From Planctomycetia bacterium (lineage in GTDB: Bacteria; Planctomycetota; Planctomycetia; Pirellulales; UBA7805), in assembly GCA_021413585.1 (NCBI GenBank), contig JAIOQB010000029.1:1-50967 (forward strand): 50,967 bases of DNA, written 5' to 3'. Numbering within the stretch: the first letter of the stretch is position 1; every line of letters starts with the position of its first letter. Below the pieces are notes generated by a model, which worked only from the letters and a program-made list of their open reading frames with translations, was not told where the DNA came from and made no database searches. A program made the translations under genes and the position numbers. This document shows, piece after piece, positions 17,455 through 25,460 of the stretch.

Positions 17455-17973
17455 CTAAGTCCAGGCCTCCATCTTCTTACGCACCGACTCTGCGACCGAC
17501 TCTTCGCGACTGGCAAACCAACCCCATTCATCGTGCGATACAAATATCGCGTCCCGTCCCGAAGCTGTGAGAACGTGGCAATCCCAGATGAACTCCAGAG
17601 ATATGGTGAGAATCGAAATGCCATCGTCGTTCTCGTCAGGTGTAAGCAGGTGGCCCGGTGCTTCAATGAGAGGTCTGCGCTCACCGACCGCCTGCCGAAA
17701 ACGGGTGAATAACGGCATGTGCTGAGACGACGGCCAAACCGCCCAATCTCCCAGCCAAAAGAGCATTTCAGGCGCAGGGTCCAGCAATGAGAGAAGAAAT
17801 CTCGCCAACGCAACTTTCCGGCCTGAATCGGTCGGAGGCTTGAACTCAACCATGAAAAACGGCGGCGACTGCAGGTCCGGATGTGGCCCGACGATGTAGC
17901 CCTCGATGTCTTTCGTCGGAATGCTGCGAAGCGAGCACCAATTGGCGCATTCGGAGTAGGTGAGACATTTCAT
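17455..17973 (-). CDS. Unrecognised soluble protein
   Basis: 172 residues with no signal peptide or membrane segment and no family I recognise. It is rich in aromatic residues (FWLGDWAVWPSS, HDEWGWF) and has a mixed alpha/beta look that often goes with small stand-alone or immunity-type domains, but that is only a guess. AGGAGG is present just before the start (17975-17980), which supports the ATG at 17973. The gene is isolated, with about 200 featureless bases before the HAD gene. Confidence 0.65.
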   Translation of the reverse strand: MKCLTYSECANWCSLRSIPTKDIEGYIVGPHPDLQSPPFFMVEFKPPTDSGRKVALARFLLSLLDPAPEMLFWLGDWAVWPSSQHMPLFTRFRQAVGERRPLIEAPGHLLTPDENDDGISILTISLEFIWDCHVLTASGRDAIFVSHDEWGWFASREESVAESVRKKMEAWT

Positions 17974-18061
17974 AGGAGGGGGTCCAACACAAGTCGGAAC
18001 TAGCGAAAATCAATATTCGCCCACAGCATCCCGCGGAGCGTGAACTGGAATCGGCGACGGG

Positions 18062-18418
18062 TCATGGGGACGGCCCGGAGGGAGGCGGCGTCACAACCTC
18101 ACAGTTCAGCACTCTTTTCAGCATGGCTACGTCATTGGCGTCCAACCAAATCAGATAGACGACCGCCGGCCCAAGGATTTTCAAAGCCTCAATGTCTGCT
18201 GGGGTTGGTTTCTGATCAAGCATTACGTCGACCTTGCTCGCGTCTCGATAATTGGCTGTGATCGCTGCGTGGGACTTCATCAAAACCGCAACGGCATGTC
18301 GCTTTTGTTGAACTTTGTACGACCACCACGCAAGCGGCACAGCAACGAACGCCGTCAGAATTAGCACAGACCTCAGGCTAAATTGGAAGCGGCGGGGCTT
18401 TCGGGCGTTTTCTTCCAT
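18062..18418 (-). CDS. Small membrane-anchored protein with RFQFSLR N-terminus
   Basis: 118 residues from the Met at 18418; an upstream Met at 18427 is possible. The N-terminus ARKPRRFQFSLRSVLILTAF leads into one membrane helix (VLILTAFVAVPLAWW). The rest is a soluble domain ending with the Leu-rich ALKILGPAVVYLIWLDANDV, where distances between repeats recall a leucine-rich-repeat fragment. An N-terminus of this style is a hallmark of many short planctomycete proteins of unknown role. The protein should sit in the inner membrane with a basic cytoplasmic start. Confidence 0.68.
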   Translation of the reverse strand: MEENARKPRRFQFSLRSVLILTAFVAVPLAWWSYKVQQKRHAVAVLMKSHAAITANYRDASKVDVMLDQKPTPADIEALKILGPAVVYLIWLDANDVAMLKRVLNCEVVTPPPSGPSP

Positions 18419-18589
18419 GATCGGCATTCTAGCAGGGGGAACCGGAACGTGCTCGGCCAGTTGGCGTTGTCGTTCGACAGCGTATCATCTAGGAAATGAC
18501 CAAGGTGGGCGGCACGGACCGCTTGCCAGGATGGCCCCGCAAGTTCATATTACTGGACTGACTCACCCCTCGCTGGTCACAGACATTCC

Positions 18590-19027
18590 ATGACCGAGCC
18601 CGAGCCAAATCCGTACGAATCGCCCCCGGGGCAACCTGGCGCTTCTGCCGCGGATGGCCCCACTCCGACACGGCCGGCCAAGGAAACCAGACGATCGTCG
18701 TTTTCGCGCTCATTGCCTTCGAGGTGCCCCAATTGCAACGAGCGGTTCCACGTCATGCTGCCGCCGCGGCGGCTGCAGTCGAAAGCGGTGATGATGATGT
18801 GCGGCGGCGGCGTGCTGACGCTTGTTTGGGACGCCGCCATTTACATGTTGCTTGCCCTGTCGGGGAGGTTCGTCATTCCGCTGAGTTTGGGTGGCGTCGC
18901 GATGATGGGCGTGGTCCTGCTCGCCCCATTCATCGTGGCCAGCAGTTGGGCAATGCGGATGCCGAAAGCGATGACGCTCAATTGTGAGTACTGTAAATGG
19001 TCGAGGTCGTGGATTGTTGGACCATAG
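18590..19027 (+). CDS. Membrane protein with zinc-ribbon-like Cys pairs and NPYESP start
   Basis: 145 residues. The N-terminus MTEPEPNPYESPPGQP is the proline-rich NPYxSP opening found in many planctomycete membrane proteins. A CPNC pair at about residues 46-49 and a CEYC pair near residue 133 could together bind one zinc. Between them are two hydrophobic segments (about 66-90 and 96-122). The Cys pairs would then both face the cytoplasm. There is no enzyme motif. It is transcribed in the same direction as the regulator that follows, but a promoter lies between them. Confidence 0.65.
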   Translation: MTEPEPNPYESPPGQPGASAADGPTPTRPAKETRRSSFSRSLPSRCPNCNERFHVMLPPRRLQSKAVMMMCGGGVLTLVWDAAIYMLLALSGRFVIPLSLGGVAMMGVVLLAPFIVASSWAMRMPKAMTLNCEYCKWSRSWIVGP

Positions 19028-19088
19028 TGTCGTGCCCCGCCAGTTTTTTCGGATGCCATGGGCCGGCCAGGAGGATTCCCGATTCGCG

Positions 19089-19117
19089 TTGTCATTTCGA
19101 CGACATCGCCATAGAAT
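19089..19117 (+). promoter_or_regulatory. sigma70-type promoter for the AAA+ regulator
   Basis: TTGTCA at 19089-19094, a 17-base spacer and TAGAAT at 19112-19117. The predicted start of transcription, near 19124, is about 35 bases ahead of the ATG at 19159. Confidence 0.6.
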
Positions 19118-19158
19118 AGCGCCGCGGAAACGACACCACGCCGGCGCGGGTTAGATTC

Positions 19159-21072
19159 ATGGCCAATGAGAAGTCTCACGGTTTGTCGGACGAATTGCTC
19201 GCGCTCGTCACGGCCAACACCGAACCTGCCGCGCTTCTGGCTGCCGCAGTACAACGAATTCGCGACCACGCCCAAGCTGCCGCCGCCGTCCTCGCCGTCG
19301 CCGATCGGGGCCAGTGGCGCATCGTCGCCAACAGCGGCAAACCCGGCTCGCTCCCCACTGAATTGCTCAGTGACGTGCTCGACCGGCGCGAGGCCAAAAC
19401 GGCCGAGCGGTGGGCCGCCGCGCCGCTTTCGACGGACGACGATTGCCAAGAGGTGCTGCTAATACTAAGCGGGCCAAGCAGCGGCAAATCTGGGGCGTTG
19501 CCCCAGGCACCCGCGGCCGACATCGAGGAAATCGCCGCCTCGCTCGGCAAAGCGCTCGCCCTCGTCCGCACCCTGCACCAGCAGCAACAACGCCTCCGCC
19601 GCCTCGAAGCCCTGCTGGCCATCGCCCAGCAATGGAACCAGGCCCGCGAACTCGGACCGCTGTTGATCGCCATGGCGGAGGCGGCCACGAAGTTGCTCGC
19701 GGCCGATCGGGCCAGCATTTTTCTTTGGGACCGGCCCAACCACTTGCTCGTCGGCCGGCCGGCGTTGGGGGTGGAGTCGGGGGAGCTGCGCATTGCCGAC
19801 GGCACGGGCATTGTCGGTCAGGTGATTCAGACGGGCGAGCCGCGGCGCGTGGGACGGGACGATGCGCACCCGGCGATCGATAGGCAGGTGGATCGCCAGT
19901 TGGGTTATCGCACCGAGTCGCTGCTGTGCGTGCCGCTGCGCACTGCCGACGGCACGCTGCTCGGCGCGTTCGAGCTGATCAATAAACTGCACGGCGATTT
20001 TTCCGACGACGATCAACAGGCCCTGACCGAGCTGGCCGCGCATGCCGCCACCGCGCTGGCCAACACGCAGGAGTTCGAGCAGCTTGTCAGCCGCCACAAG
20101 CTGCTGGTCGATCAGGCGGCCGATCGAGGGCGGCTGATCGGCGAATGTCCGGCCATGGCCGCGTTACGGTCGACGATCGCCCGCGTCGCCGACACGGACC
20201 TGGCGGTGCTGATCCTCGGTGAGAACGGCACCGGCAAGGAGGTGGTCAGCCAGTCGATCCACTATCAAAGCCGCCGCCGCAACGAACCCCTGGTGGCGGT
20301 CAACTGCGCGGCGATTCCGGAAACGCTGCTCGAAAGCGAGCTGTTCGGCCACGAGAAAGGTGCGTTCACCGACGCCCGTGAGACGCGCATCGGCAAGTTC
20401 GAGTTGGCCGCCGGCGGCACGTTGTTTCTGGACGAGATCGGCGACCTGAGCCTCGGCGGGCAGGCGAAGCTGCTGCGCGTGCTGGAGGAAAAAGTGATTG
20501 TGCGCGTCGGTGGCTCGCAGCCGATCCACACCGCCGCCCGGATCATCGCCGCCACGAACCAGAACCTGGGCGAGCTGGTGCGGCGCAAAAAGTTTCGCGA
20601 GGATCTGTTCTTTCGCCTCACCGTGGTGACGCTCGACCTGCCGCCGCTGCGCGACCGCGGTGACGACATCCTCCTGCTGGCCGATCATTTTCTCGCCACG
20701 TACTGCCGAGCGGCGGGGCGCCGGGTGCCCAAGCTCACCGCCGACGCCCGCAAGCGGCTGCGTGCCCATTCGTGGCCCGGCAACGTTCGCGAACTGCGGA
20801 ACCTGACGGAGCGGCTGACGTATCTTTCCCCCGCCGACAAGATCGACGCGGCCGAACTGGAGTTCGTGCTGGCCCCGCACGATCAACGGGCAGGCATCAT
20901 CGAGGACGATTTGGAACTGGCCGCAGCGACCGGCCGTTTTCAAGAGTCGTACATCCGCCGGGCGATTGCCCGCAGCGCGCACAACATGGTGCAAGCCGCC
21001 GAGCGGCTGGGCCTGCACCGCTCGAACCTGTATCGCAAGATGCGGCAGTTGGGGATGGAGGTGAAGGAGTAG
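19159..21072 (+). CDS. GAF-AAA+-Fis transcriptional regulator (NtrC/NifA-like)
   Basis: 637 residues. Residues 17-140 look like a degenerate first GAF domain and 158-304 are a clear GAF domain (LLCVPLRTADGTLLGAFELIN). The AAA+ domain follows: Walker A GENGTGKE 354-361, GAFTDA 401-406, Walker B TLFLDEIGD 421-429 and an Arg-rich FREDLFFRL 479-487. The C-terminus is a Fis-type helix-turn-helix (about 600-632). NifA/NtrC-type proteins use ATP to open sigma54 promoters after a signal reaches the GAF domain. Here the sigma54-contact loop reads GAFTDA instead of GAFTGA. No receiver domain is present, so a bound small molecule may be the signal. The target genes are not evident. Confidence 0.92.
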   Translation: MANEKSHGLSDELLALVTANTEPAALLAAAVQRIRDHAQAAAAVLAVADRGQWRIVANSGKPGSLPTELLSDVLDRREAKTAERWAAAPLSTDDDCQEVLLILSGPSSGKSGALPQAPAADIEEIAASLGKALALVRTLHQQQQRLRRLEALLAIAQQWNQARELGPLLIAMAEAATKLLAADRASIFLWDRPNHLLVGRPALGVESGELRIADGTGIVGQVIQTGEPRRVGRDDAHPAIDRQVDRQLGYRTESLLCVPLRTADGTLLGAFELINKLHGDFSDDDQQALTELAAHAATALANTQEFEQLVSRHKLLVDQAADRGRLIGECPAMAALRSTIARVADTDLAVLILGENGTGKEVVSQSIHYQSRRRNEPLVAVNCAAIPETLLESELFGHEKGAFTDARETRIGKFELAAGGTLFLDEIGDLSLGGQAKLLRVLEEKVIVRVGGSQPIHTAARIIAATNQNLGELVRRKKFREDLFFRLTVVTLDLPPLRDRGDDILLLADHFLATYCRAAGRRVPKLTADARKRLRAHSWPGNVRELRNLTERLTYLSPADKIDAAELEFVLAPHDQRAGIIEDDLELAAATGRFQESYIRRAIARSAHNMVQAAERLGLHRSNLYRKMRQLGMEVKE

Positions 21073-21275
21073 GCGAAACTGTACCCGTCATAGTACCCCT
21101 CACGCTCCGCGTGAGGCTTCGCCGGATGACAATATCTGGGTACCACTACGGGCCCGCCACGGCGGATCTGAAACGACTTGCCCAGCAGTGCCGTGCCCAG
21201 CAATGCGTTGCCCAATAATCCGTCTCGCCGGCCTAATTTACGTTTTGGCCCCGTTGCAAACCCCGCGATTCCCCC

Positions 21276-21303
21276 TTGTCCCAAACTCCCGGCGCGGTAG
21301 GAT
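21276..21303 (+). promoter_or_regulatory. Possible promoter for tRNA-Lys
   Basis: TTGTCC at 21276-21281, a 16-base spacer and TAGGAT at 21298-21303, about 70 bases ahead of the tRNA. The match is moderate. Confidence 0.4.
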
Positions 21304-21373
21304 ATGCGGCTCGTTTGCAGTCCCGAAAGTCGGCCCCCCGGCACCCGCCGCCAGCCGCCGCCAGGCCTCAAAC

Positions 21374-21446
21374 GCCCTCCTAGCTCAATTGGTAGAGCAT
21401 CTGACTCTTAATCAGAGGGTTGATGGTTCGAGTCCATCGGGGGGCA
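21374..21446 (+). tRNA. tRNA-Lys (anticodon CTT)
   Basis: A complete 73-base cloverleaf. The acceptor GCCCTCC pairs with GGGGGGC through six Watson-Crick pairs and one T-G pair. The D stem is GCTC/GAGC. The anticodon stem TCTGA/TCAGA encloses loop CTCTTAA with anticodon CTT. The T arm is GATGG-TTCGAGT-CCATC and the discriminator is A. CCA is not encoded. From base 21400 onward the gene is also the left copy of the element's attachment repeat, so its 3' two-thirds were probably supplied or restored by the integrated element. Confidence 0.96.
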
Positions 21447-21450
21447 CTGA
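21400..21450 (+). repeat. attL core repeat (inside tRNA-Lys)
   Basis: A 51-base sequence running from the anticodon stem through the tRNA 3' end and four bases beyond, identical to 31941-31991. Similarity to the right copy continues with a few mismatches to 21512. Confidence 0.93.
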
Positions 21451-21466
21451 TTTTCTCGAAGAAAAC

Positions 21467-21498
21467 GCCACTTACCAGATCGGCCGGTGGCTTTTTTT
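21467..21498 (+). terminator. Intrinsic terminator after tRNA-Lys (left copy)
   Basis: GCCACT pairs with GGTGGC across an inner interrupted stem, followed by seven T at 21492-21498. A homologous, slightly better-paired copy is at 32008-32039 after the right att copy. Confidence 0.75.
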
Positions 21499-21503
21499 AT
21501 TGC

Positions 21504-21523
21504 GGTGCTACCCCGGTGCTACC
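21504..21523 (+). promoter_or_regulatory. Two direct GGTGCTACC sites at the left end
   Basis: GGTGCTACC at 21504-21512 and 21515-21523, exactly 11 bases apart, one helical turn. With the right-end copies they are the best candidates for arm-type binding sites of the integrase. Confidence 0.65.
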
Positions 21524-21543
21524 TTTCGCGCGTGGAGGGCGAA

Positions 21544-21711
21544 ATGACAAGCGAGCTTGCGGCCAAGCTTGAAGAACTCGAAAAACAACTCCAGGGGTGG
21601 AGAAGAGAACTTGCCAACAAGTTGCCGCCGGCTGATGTGCGGCGATTCGACGCGATGGTCAGTGAGTTTACCGAACTGAAGGATCTCGTCGTTCGATCAG
21701 CGGGCAAATAG
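21544..21711 (+). CDS. Small coiled-coil protein at the element's left end
   Basis: 55 residues from ATG 21544, six bases after a GGAGG site (21534-21538) that fixes the start within a longer open frame. The whole chain is helical and charged (LAAKLEELEKQLQGWRRELA), typical of a short coiled coil, with no other motif. It is the first gene after the attachment site, reading inward on the plus strand, and may be the first gene of the cargo block. The function is unknown. Confidence 0.6.
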   Translation: MTSELAAKLEELEKQLQGWRRELANKLPPADVRRFDAMVSEFTELKDLVVRSAGK

Positions 21712-21855
21712 AACAGGCCGGGCACCCCAGAAGGATGCCGGCCAGTAGGCCCAGCCCCAGGATCGACGAGGGATTGTATCACGCGGGGGGCATGGCCCAC
21801 GCCCGTCCCACGCCCGACGCGTCGCGTGGTTCATATCTGGCGGCGAATTTCACTG

Positions 21856-22419
21856 ATGGGATGGATAGAAGCATCGCGTGCTGCTCAGGAATGGCCGTAT
21901 GTGATCGCGGCGATGCGAGAATGCGCGTCAAAAGACAACGAACCACAGGCCATGCGGCATTTAGAAAATCTCATGGCCGGGAGGCAGCACAATTTCGTTC
22001 GCAGTATTTATCCGAAGCTGGATGTACTGCCTCGCACCATCGTCATGGTTCAGGGCAGGATGTTCCGAAGTGGTCACGCCGCTGCGTTGGAAATCTTCAG
22101 GGCCTTTCATGGTGGATTACCGTGGCCTAAGGAAGTATGCACCATAAACCACAACAATGGTCGACGTGCATATTTCAATTTCGTTATCCCCGAGACGGTC
22201 GAAGGAAGTTGGCCGCAGGTGCGCGATGCGATCCTAGCGGCGCCGTTTGACGTTCCACCCGGTTTGGTGGAATTGATGGAAGCAGAACGCGCGGTGGTGC
22301 CAGTTCTGCCACCGCGACCCCCGCGAAAGAATCCGCCACCAGAGCTGAAACCACCGCCATTGTGGAGTCGTTTATTGAAATGGTTTCGAGGTTGCCTTAC
22401 TGACCGCCAGCCGCCCTGA
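21856..22419 (+). CDS. Unrecognised cargo protein
   Basis: 187 residues from ATG 21856; a GTG at 21826 is an alternative. The first about 125 residues look globular, with a TIVMVQGRMFRSGHAAALEI strand-helix region and INHNNGRRAYFNFVIPETV. A proline-rich linker follows (VLPPRPPRKNPPPELKPPP) and a short basic WSRLLKWFRG tail that could touch a membrane. No family is recognised. It sits between two plus-strand genes at the left end of the element, the usual place for accessory genes. Confidence 0.55.
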   Translation: MGWIEASRAAQEWPYVIAAMRECASKDNEPQAMRHLENLMAGRQHNFVRSIYPKLDVLPRTIVMVQGRMFRSGHAAALEIFRAFHGGLPWPKEVCTINHNNGRRAYFNFVIPETVEGSWPQVRDAILAAPFDVPPGLVELMEAERAVVPVLPPRPPRKNPPPELKPPPLWSRLLKWFRGCLTDRQPP

Positions 22420-22548
22420 CCATCGCCACGATGCCGGCCGATTCCGTCTGTTTTCGCTTCTCCCTGATGGCCCACGCTGCTTTCAGATCCATCACAATGC
22501 AATCGCCTCGGGGCGGCGGGCTCGCCGAAACGCTTTCCCAGATATACG

Positions 22549-23400
22549 ATGTGTGGGATGAAAAAATCATCCAAAAAGTCGAACTCCGAAAGGGTATTAC
22601 TCGATGCCCTCAATCTGCTTTGTCATCACGTCGTAAGCCTTAATTGGTATGAGGGCCCGACAGACGCATCGGGCATTCCGACAAAGCGACCTGCGTTCTA
22701 TGGCGTTTCCGGTTTTGTGATAGAGTCCAAGGGCAAGTGGTACTTGGCGACCGTGGGCCATCTATTCAGTGAAATTGCCGGCCGAATGTTAGTTGACCCG
22801 GATCGACGCATTATTCAGCCGAGCATTCTCGACTTCTGGGGCGACGGCGCGATTGACAATCATCGGGTGCCTTTTGATTTTCTCGCCGCTCGTCACTTTT
22901 TCATTCACGACTTCGACAAAGGACTAGACTTTGCGCTCATTGAATTGCCGGGCAACACTCGCGATTTGTTGGCGAGCAACAAGCGACTTCCGTTTCACAA
23001 AAAAGATTGGCTGCCTAGCAACATGGCCAGGATTGATTTTCTCATATTAGTTGGCTTTGCCGATTGCGACTTGCGAACGCTAGTTGGCGGAGATGGAAAG
23101 GACGAAGAAATAAGCAACGAGCCGGTGCCGTCGATGATTCACCTTGAATTTGTTTCAGACGACGACGTGCCCGACGAATTGAGAAAACCGAATCCGCGAT
23201 TGTATGGCAAGTTGTCGCCACGCGCGGACCTTCCGACGCCGAAGGGCATGAGTGGCGGTCCTGTCTTTGGTTTCGGCGTTGACCATGATGGACAAAGTCG
23301 CTATTGGCCAGTGGCCATGCAAAGCGGTTGGTATCGTCCGGCTCGCGTCGTCGCAGCATCGCCGCTCTTTCAATACGCTGACGACATTGATCGGTTTTGA
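22549..23400 (+). CDS. Trypsin-like serine protease in the element cargo
   Basis: 283 residues, or 280 if the Met at 22558 is used. A chymotrypsin-fold catalytic triad can be read: His71 in YLATVGHLF, Asp127 in KGLDFALIEL and Ser235 in KGMSGGPVFGF. The order and spacing fit bacterial trypsin-like proteases of the S1/DegP clan. There is no signal peptide, no PDZ domain and no membrane segment, so it should act in the cytoplasm, which is unusual for this fold. Proteases of this kind occur as effectors in anti-phage systems, and the position in satellite cargo invites that reading, but no sensor gene is recognisable next to it. Confidence 0.7.
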   Translation: MCGMKKSSKKSNSERVLLDALNLLCHHVVSLNWYEGPTDASGIPTKRPAFYGVSGFVIESKGKWYLATVGHLFSEIAGRMLVDPDRRIIQPSILDFWGDGAIDNHRVPFDFLAARHFFIHDFDKGLDFALIELPGNTRDLLASNKRLPFHKKDWLPSNMARIDFLILVGFADCDLRTLVGGDGKDEEISNEPVPSMIHLEFVSDDDVPDELRKPNPRLYGKLSPRADLPTPKGMSGGPVFGFGVDHDGQSRYWPVAMQSGWYRPARVVAASPLFQYADDIDRF

Positions 23401-23475
23401 ACTCGACTGCGGCGCGGTAGCCTCGATCGGGGCGATTCATAGCTCACCCCAGCAATCCGAAGTCGCTGACCTCGA

Positions 23476-23697
23476 TCAACTCGCCGGCCTGATGTTGCGG
23501 GCGACCTTGCCCTTCGTGCCTTCCTCGATGTTGAATTGCACTTCCCGCCCCAAAAGCTGCGGGTCGTCGAACCTCAGACCGGGCGACAAATCGGTAGCGT
23601 GAAAATAAATGTTCGCGAACGTCTTGCTGCCGTCTTCTTGAATGAATCCAAACCCGCGCGACATTACCCGCACCACTTTGCCCGTCGCCGATGCCAT
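23476..23697 (-). CDS. Cold-shock domain protein (element copy)
   Basis: 73 residues, a single cold-shock OB-fold that binds single-stranded RNA or DNA. RNP1 is seen as RGFGFIQ (about residues 14-20) and RNP2 as IYFHATDL (about 29-36), with the GREVQFNIEEGTKGKVARNI C-terminal strands. All core aromatic residues are present and the frame is intact. The start at 23697 has GGAG upstream (ACGGAGCAAGGCG then ATG). A terminator-like hairpin ends 26 bases before the start. It is the last minus-strand gene of the element, convergent with the protease gene. Confidence 0.9.
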   Translation of the reverse strand: MASATGKVVRVMSRGFGFIQEDGSKTFANIYFHATDLSPGLRFDDPQLLGREVQFNIEEGTKGKVARNIRPAS

Positions 23698-23723
23698 CGC
23701 CTTGCTCCGTTCGTTCGTGTTTC

Positions 23724-23765
23724 AAAACCGGCTGGCCGCTGGAGGTAAGGCCGTCGGCCAGCCGG
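23724..23765 (-). terminator. Terminator-like hairpin in the cold-shock gene leader
   Basis: On the minus strand CCGGCTGGCC (23756-23765) pairs perfectly with GGCCAGCCGG (23728-23737) over 10 bp, and four T follow. Only 26 bases separate it from the cold-shock ATG, too little for a complete promoter. It is therefore either the end of the upstream minus-strand operon or an attenuator inside the cold-shock leader. Confidence 0.65.
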
Positions 23766-23817
23766 CAAGGGTCGGCGCGGGGACAAAGGATTTCGCGCCC
23801 GCACTTCCGCTTTTCGA

Positions 23818-24408
23818 CTATTCGACTTCAACAGCCCAGCGGCGGGCCAACATTTGGCGGGCCAACGTGCCGGATACGGTGATCGTTTCGCCATCGCGCG
23901 GCACGGGGCCTGCGGGCACCTGCTTGGCGCGGATAAGCGAATGCCAATCGTCGGTGCCGACAGCTACGACAATGCGCACCTTTACGGGCACGGCGTTGTC
24001 GGCTTTCGCCTTTTCGGCTTTCTGCTGGTCGCGGAGCATTGACGACGTGGAGCCGACTTCGGCCAACTCTTTGCCGAGTCGAGTTACTTCGTCTGACAGC
24101 GCGGCAATCAGTGCATCATCGCGCCCGCATTGAACCTCAAAATCATGGTTCAGGCTGGCGCGACGCTCCACGATGGCCATCCTTCGTTCAAGAATATCAG
24201 CCGGCGCCGGCAAGCCGGCATTGATCGCGGCCACCTGCTCGGCGTCGAGCGCCGCAAATTGCTGAACAAGCGGGCGGACGGCGTCAACGTGCCGAGACTC
24301 GCGCAGGTAGCTGTTTTCCTTGAGCGCGGCAAGTCGCTGTTGAAGCGGCAACAAGTTTCCTTCGATTCCCTCGGCAATGGCAATTTTCTTTTCTGTCGTG
24401 ACGGTCAT
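23818..24408 (-). CDS. Unrecognised helical protein
   Basis: 196 residues from ATG 24408, which has AAAGGA upstream; a TTG at 24426 is a weaker option. The first about 130 residues are helical with coiled-coil character (LLPLQQRLAALKE, DALIAALSDEVTRLGKELAEV). The last about 55 form a small beta-rich region (VKVRIVVAVGTDDWHSLI ... RDGETITVSGTLARQMLARR). Such a layout is seen in phage accessory proteins, but I recognise no family. It follows the HExxH gene after 14 bases and so belongs to the same transcription unit. Confidence 0.65.
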   Translation of the reverse strand: MTVTTEKKIAIAEGIEGNLLPLQQRLAALKENSYLRESRHVDAVRPLVQQFAALDAEQVAAINAGLPAPADILERRMAIVERRASLNHDFEVQCGRDDALIAALSDEVTRLGKELAEVGSTSSMLRDQQKAEKAKADNAVPVKVRIVVAVGTDDWHSLIRAKQVPAGPVPRDGETITVSGTLARQMLARRWAVEVE

Positions 24409-24422
24409 ATTCGCTTTTCCTT

Positions 24423-25112
24423 TCAAGTGCTGAATGATGCGCGTGCCATTATTTTTTTCGTCTCTTGGGGGCGACTATTCATCCAGGCTTGCAAATCGGC
24501 GCACCACAATTCACTGAAAGCTTTAGGCGCGGGCTCAGCAAGCAGTTCGGCAAAAGTCGCATCGCGAAAACGCATAGGAAAATCCGCCAGGGCCACGGCA
24601 TAGTGGATAGCGGCAGAAAGGTCGTATCGCGGGCCGGCACACAGATTCGATGGGTCAAGCACGACGCCGGCAGCAGCACAACGCCACCAAAGCGATAAAG
24701 CGGCGAGTGTGAACTCGCGGTCATGATGGCCGATCAGCCATCGCGGCTCGGGTGCCGGCGGCTCGGGCTCGGCAGCCCAAACGGTCAGGGCTTCGTGTGA
24801 ATCAACCGGCTCGGCCGGCTCAGGCTCCAGCGGTCGGACGGGCAAAAGATGTGCGCACTCATGCAACGTCACCACAAGCACGTCGGCCCGCGGCATGTCC
24901 CTGGAGAAAATGATTGCCGGTTTTGGTCCCTGCCAGGCACCACGTCGCTCCAAAGCTGCGCGAATCGGCGGGCACCACGAGCTGCAACACCAGCCCATTG
25001 AATCGGCGGGCGTCGGCAGTTCTTCAGGCTGATTCAAAATGTAGGCGTCTAGTTCGGGCGCGATGGTTGCGAGCAAATCGCGGGCTTCGGCAAGGGTCGA
25101 TTCTGGGTTCAT
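24423..25112 (-). CDS. HExxH-containing putative metallopeptidase-like protein
   Basis: 229 residues. The zincin motif HECAH is at residues 84-88 inside a helix preceded by hydrophobic residues (VLVVTLHECAHLLP), as in real metallopeptidases. A later HHDREF (about residue 130) could supply a third ligand. A Glu/Pro-rich linker separates the two. An N-terminal CCSSWCPP cluster is present. No known family is evident; ImmA/IrrE-like proteases of phage and ICE regulation share the HExxH helix, but the surrounding sequence differs. The ATG overlaps the end of the upstream gene by four bases (25109-25112), so the genes are translationally coupled. Confidence 0.62.
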   Translation of the reverse strand: MNPESTLAEARDLLATIAPELDAYILNQPEELPTPADSMGWCCSSWCPPIRAALERRGAWQGPKPAIIFSRDMPRADVLVVTLHECAHLLPVRPLEPEPAEPVDSHEALTVWAAEPEPPAPEPRWLIGHHDREFTLAALSLWWRCAAAGVVLDPSNLCAGPRYDLSAAIHYAVALADFPMRFRDATFAELLAEPAPKAFSELWCADLQAWMNSRPQETKKIMARASFST

Positions 25113-25408
25113 TTCAGCACCTCGCCCTCACAAAAGCGAAAAGTGTACTTCGATTCCGCGCCCAACGCGGCAACAGTTGTGGGCAACTCAACTGCGGTCG
25201 CCGATTCGGTTACAGCCTCGGCCGCGGGGACGTGTTGGCCAATTCGCGCCGCACGGTCGTTCAGGAACGCCACGGCATCGGGACCATAGCGCCGGTCCCC
25301 AATCGTCGCGCCGTATTCAGCGGCCGGGATCGCGTCCAACGACAGCAGCAGATCGACGGCATCGACGCCGAATTGTTCGGTCAGTTGCGGTACGGAAAAT
25401 GTGAGCAT
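25109..25408 (-). CDS. Small unrecognised element protein
   Basis: 99 residues from the ATG at 25408, which follows a clean AAAGGAG site. The longer frame upstream is not used. The sequence is acidic to neutral, with helical VPQLTEQFGVDAVDLLLSLD and GPDAVAFLNDRAARIG segments, and no motif I know. The stop overlaps the start of the HExxH gene. It is part of the tight run of small genes between the terminase-like gene and the cold-shock gene. Confidence 0.65.
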   Translation of the reverse strand: MLTFSVPQLTEQFGVDAVDLLLSLDAIPAAEYGATIGDRRYGPDAVAFLNDRAARIGQHVPAAEAVTESATAVELPTTVAALGAESKYTFRFCEGEVLK

Positions 25409-25460
25409 GTGATTCTCCTTTGCGTGAATAGTACCCAATTTGGTTTCGCCAATTACTAAG

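Noticed and set aside
22397-22570. 57-codon minus-strand frame ending MDLKAAWAIREKRKQTESAG...
   Set aside because: It looks faintly protein-like but overlaps both neighbouring plus-strand genes and has no ribosome site; possibly a gene remnant.
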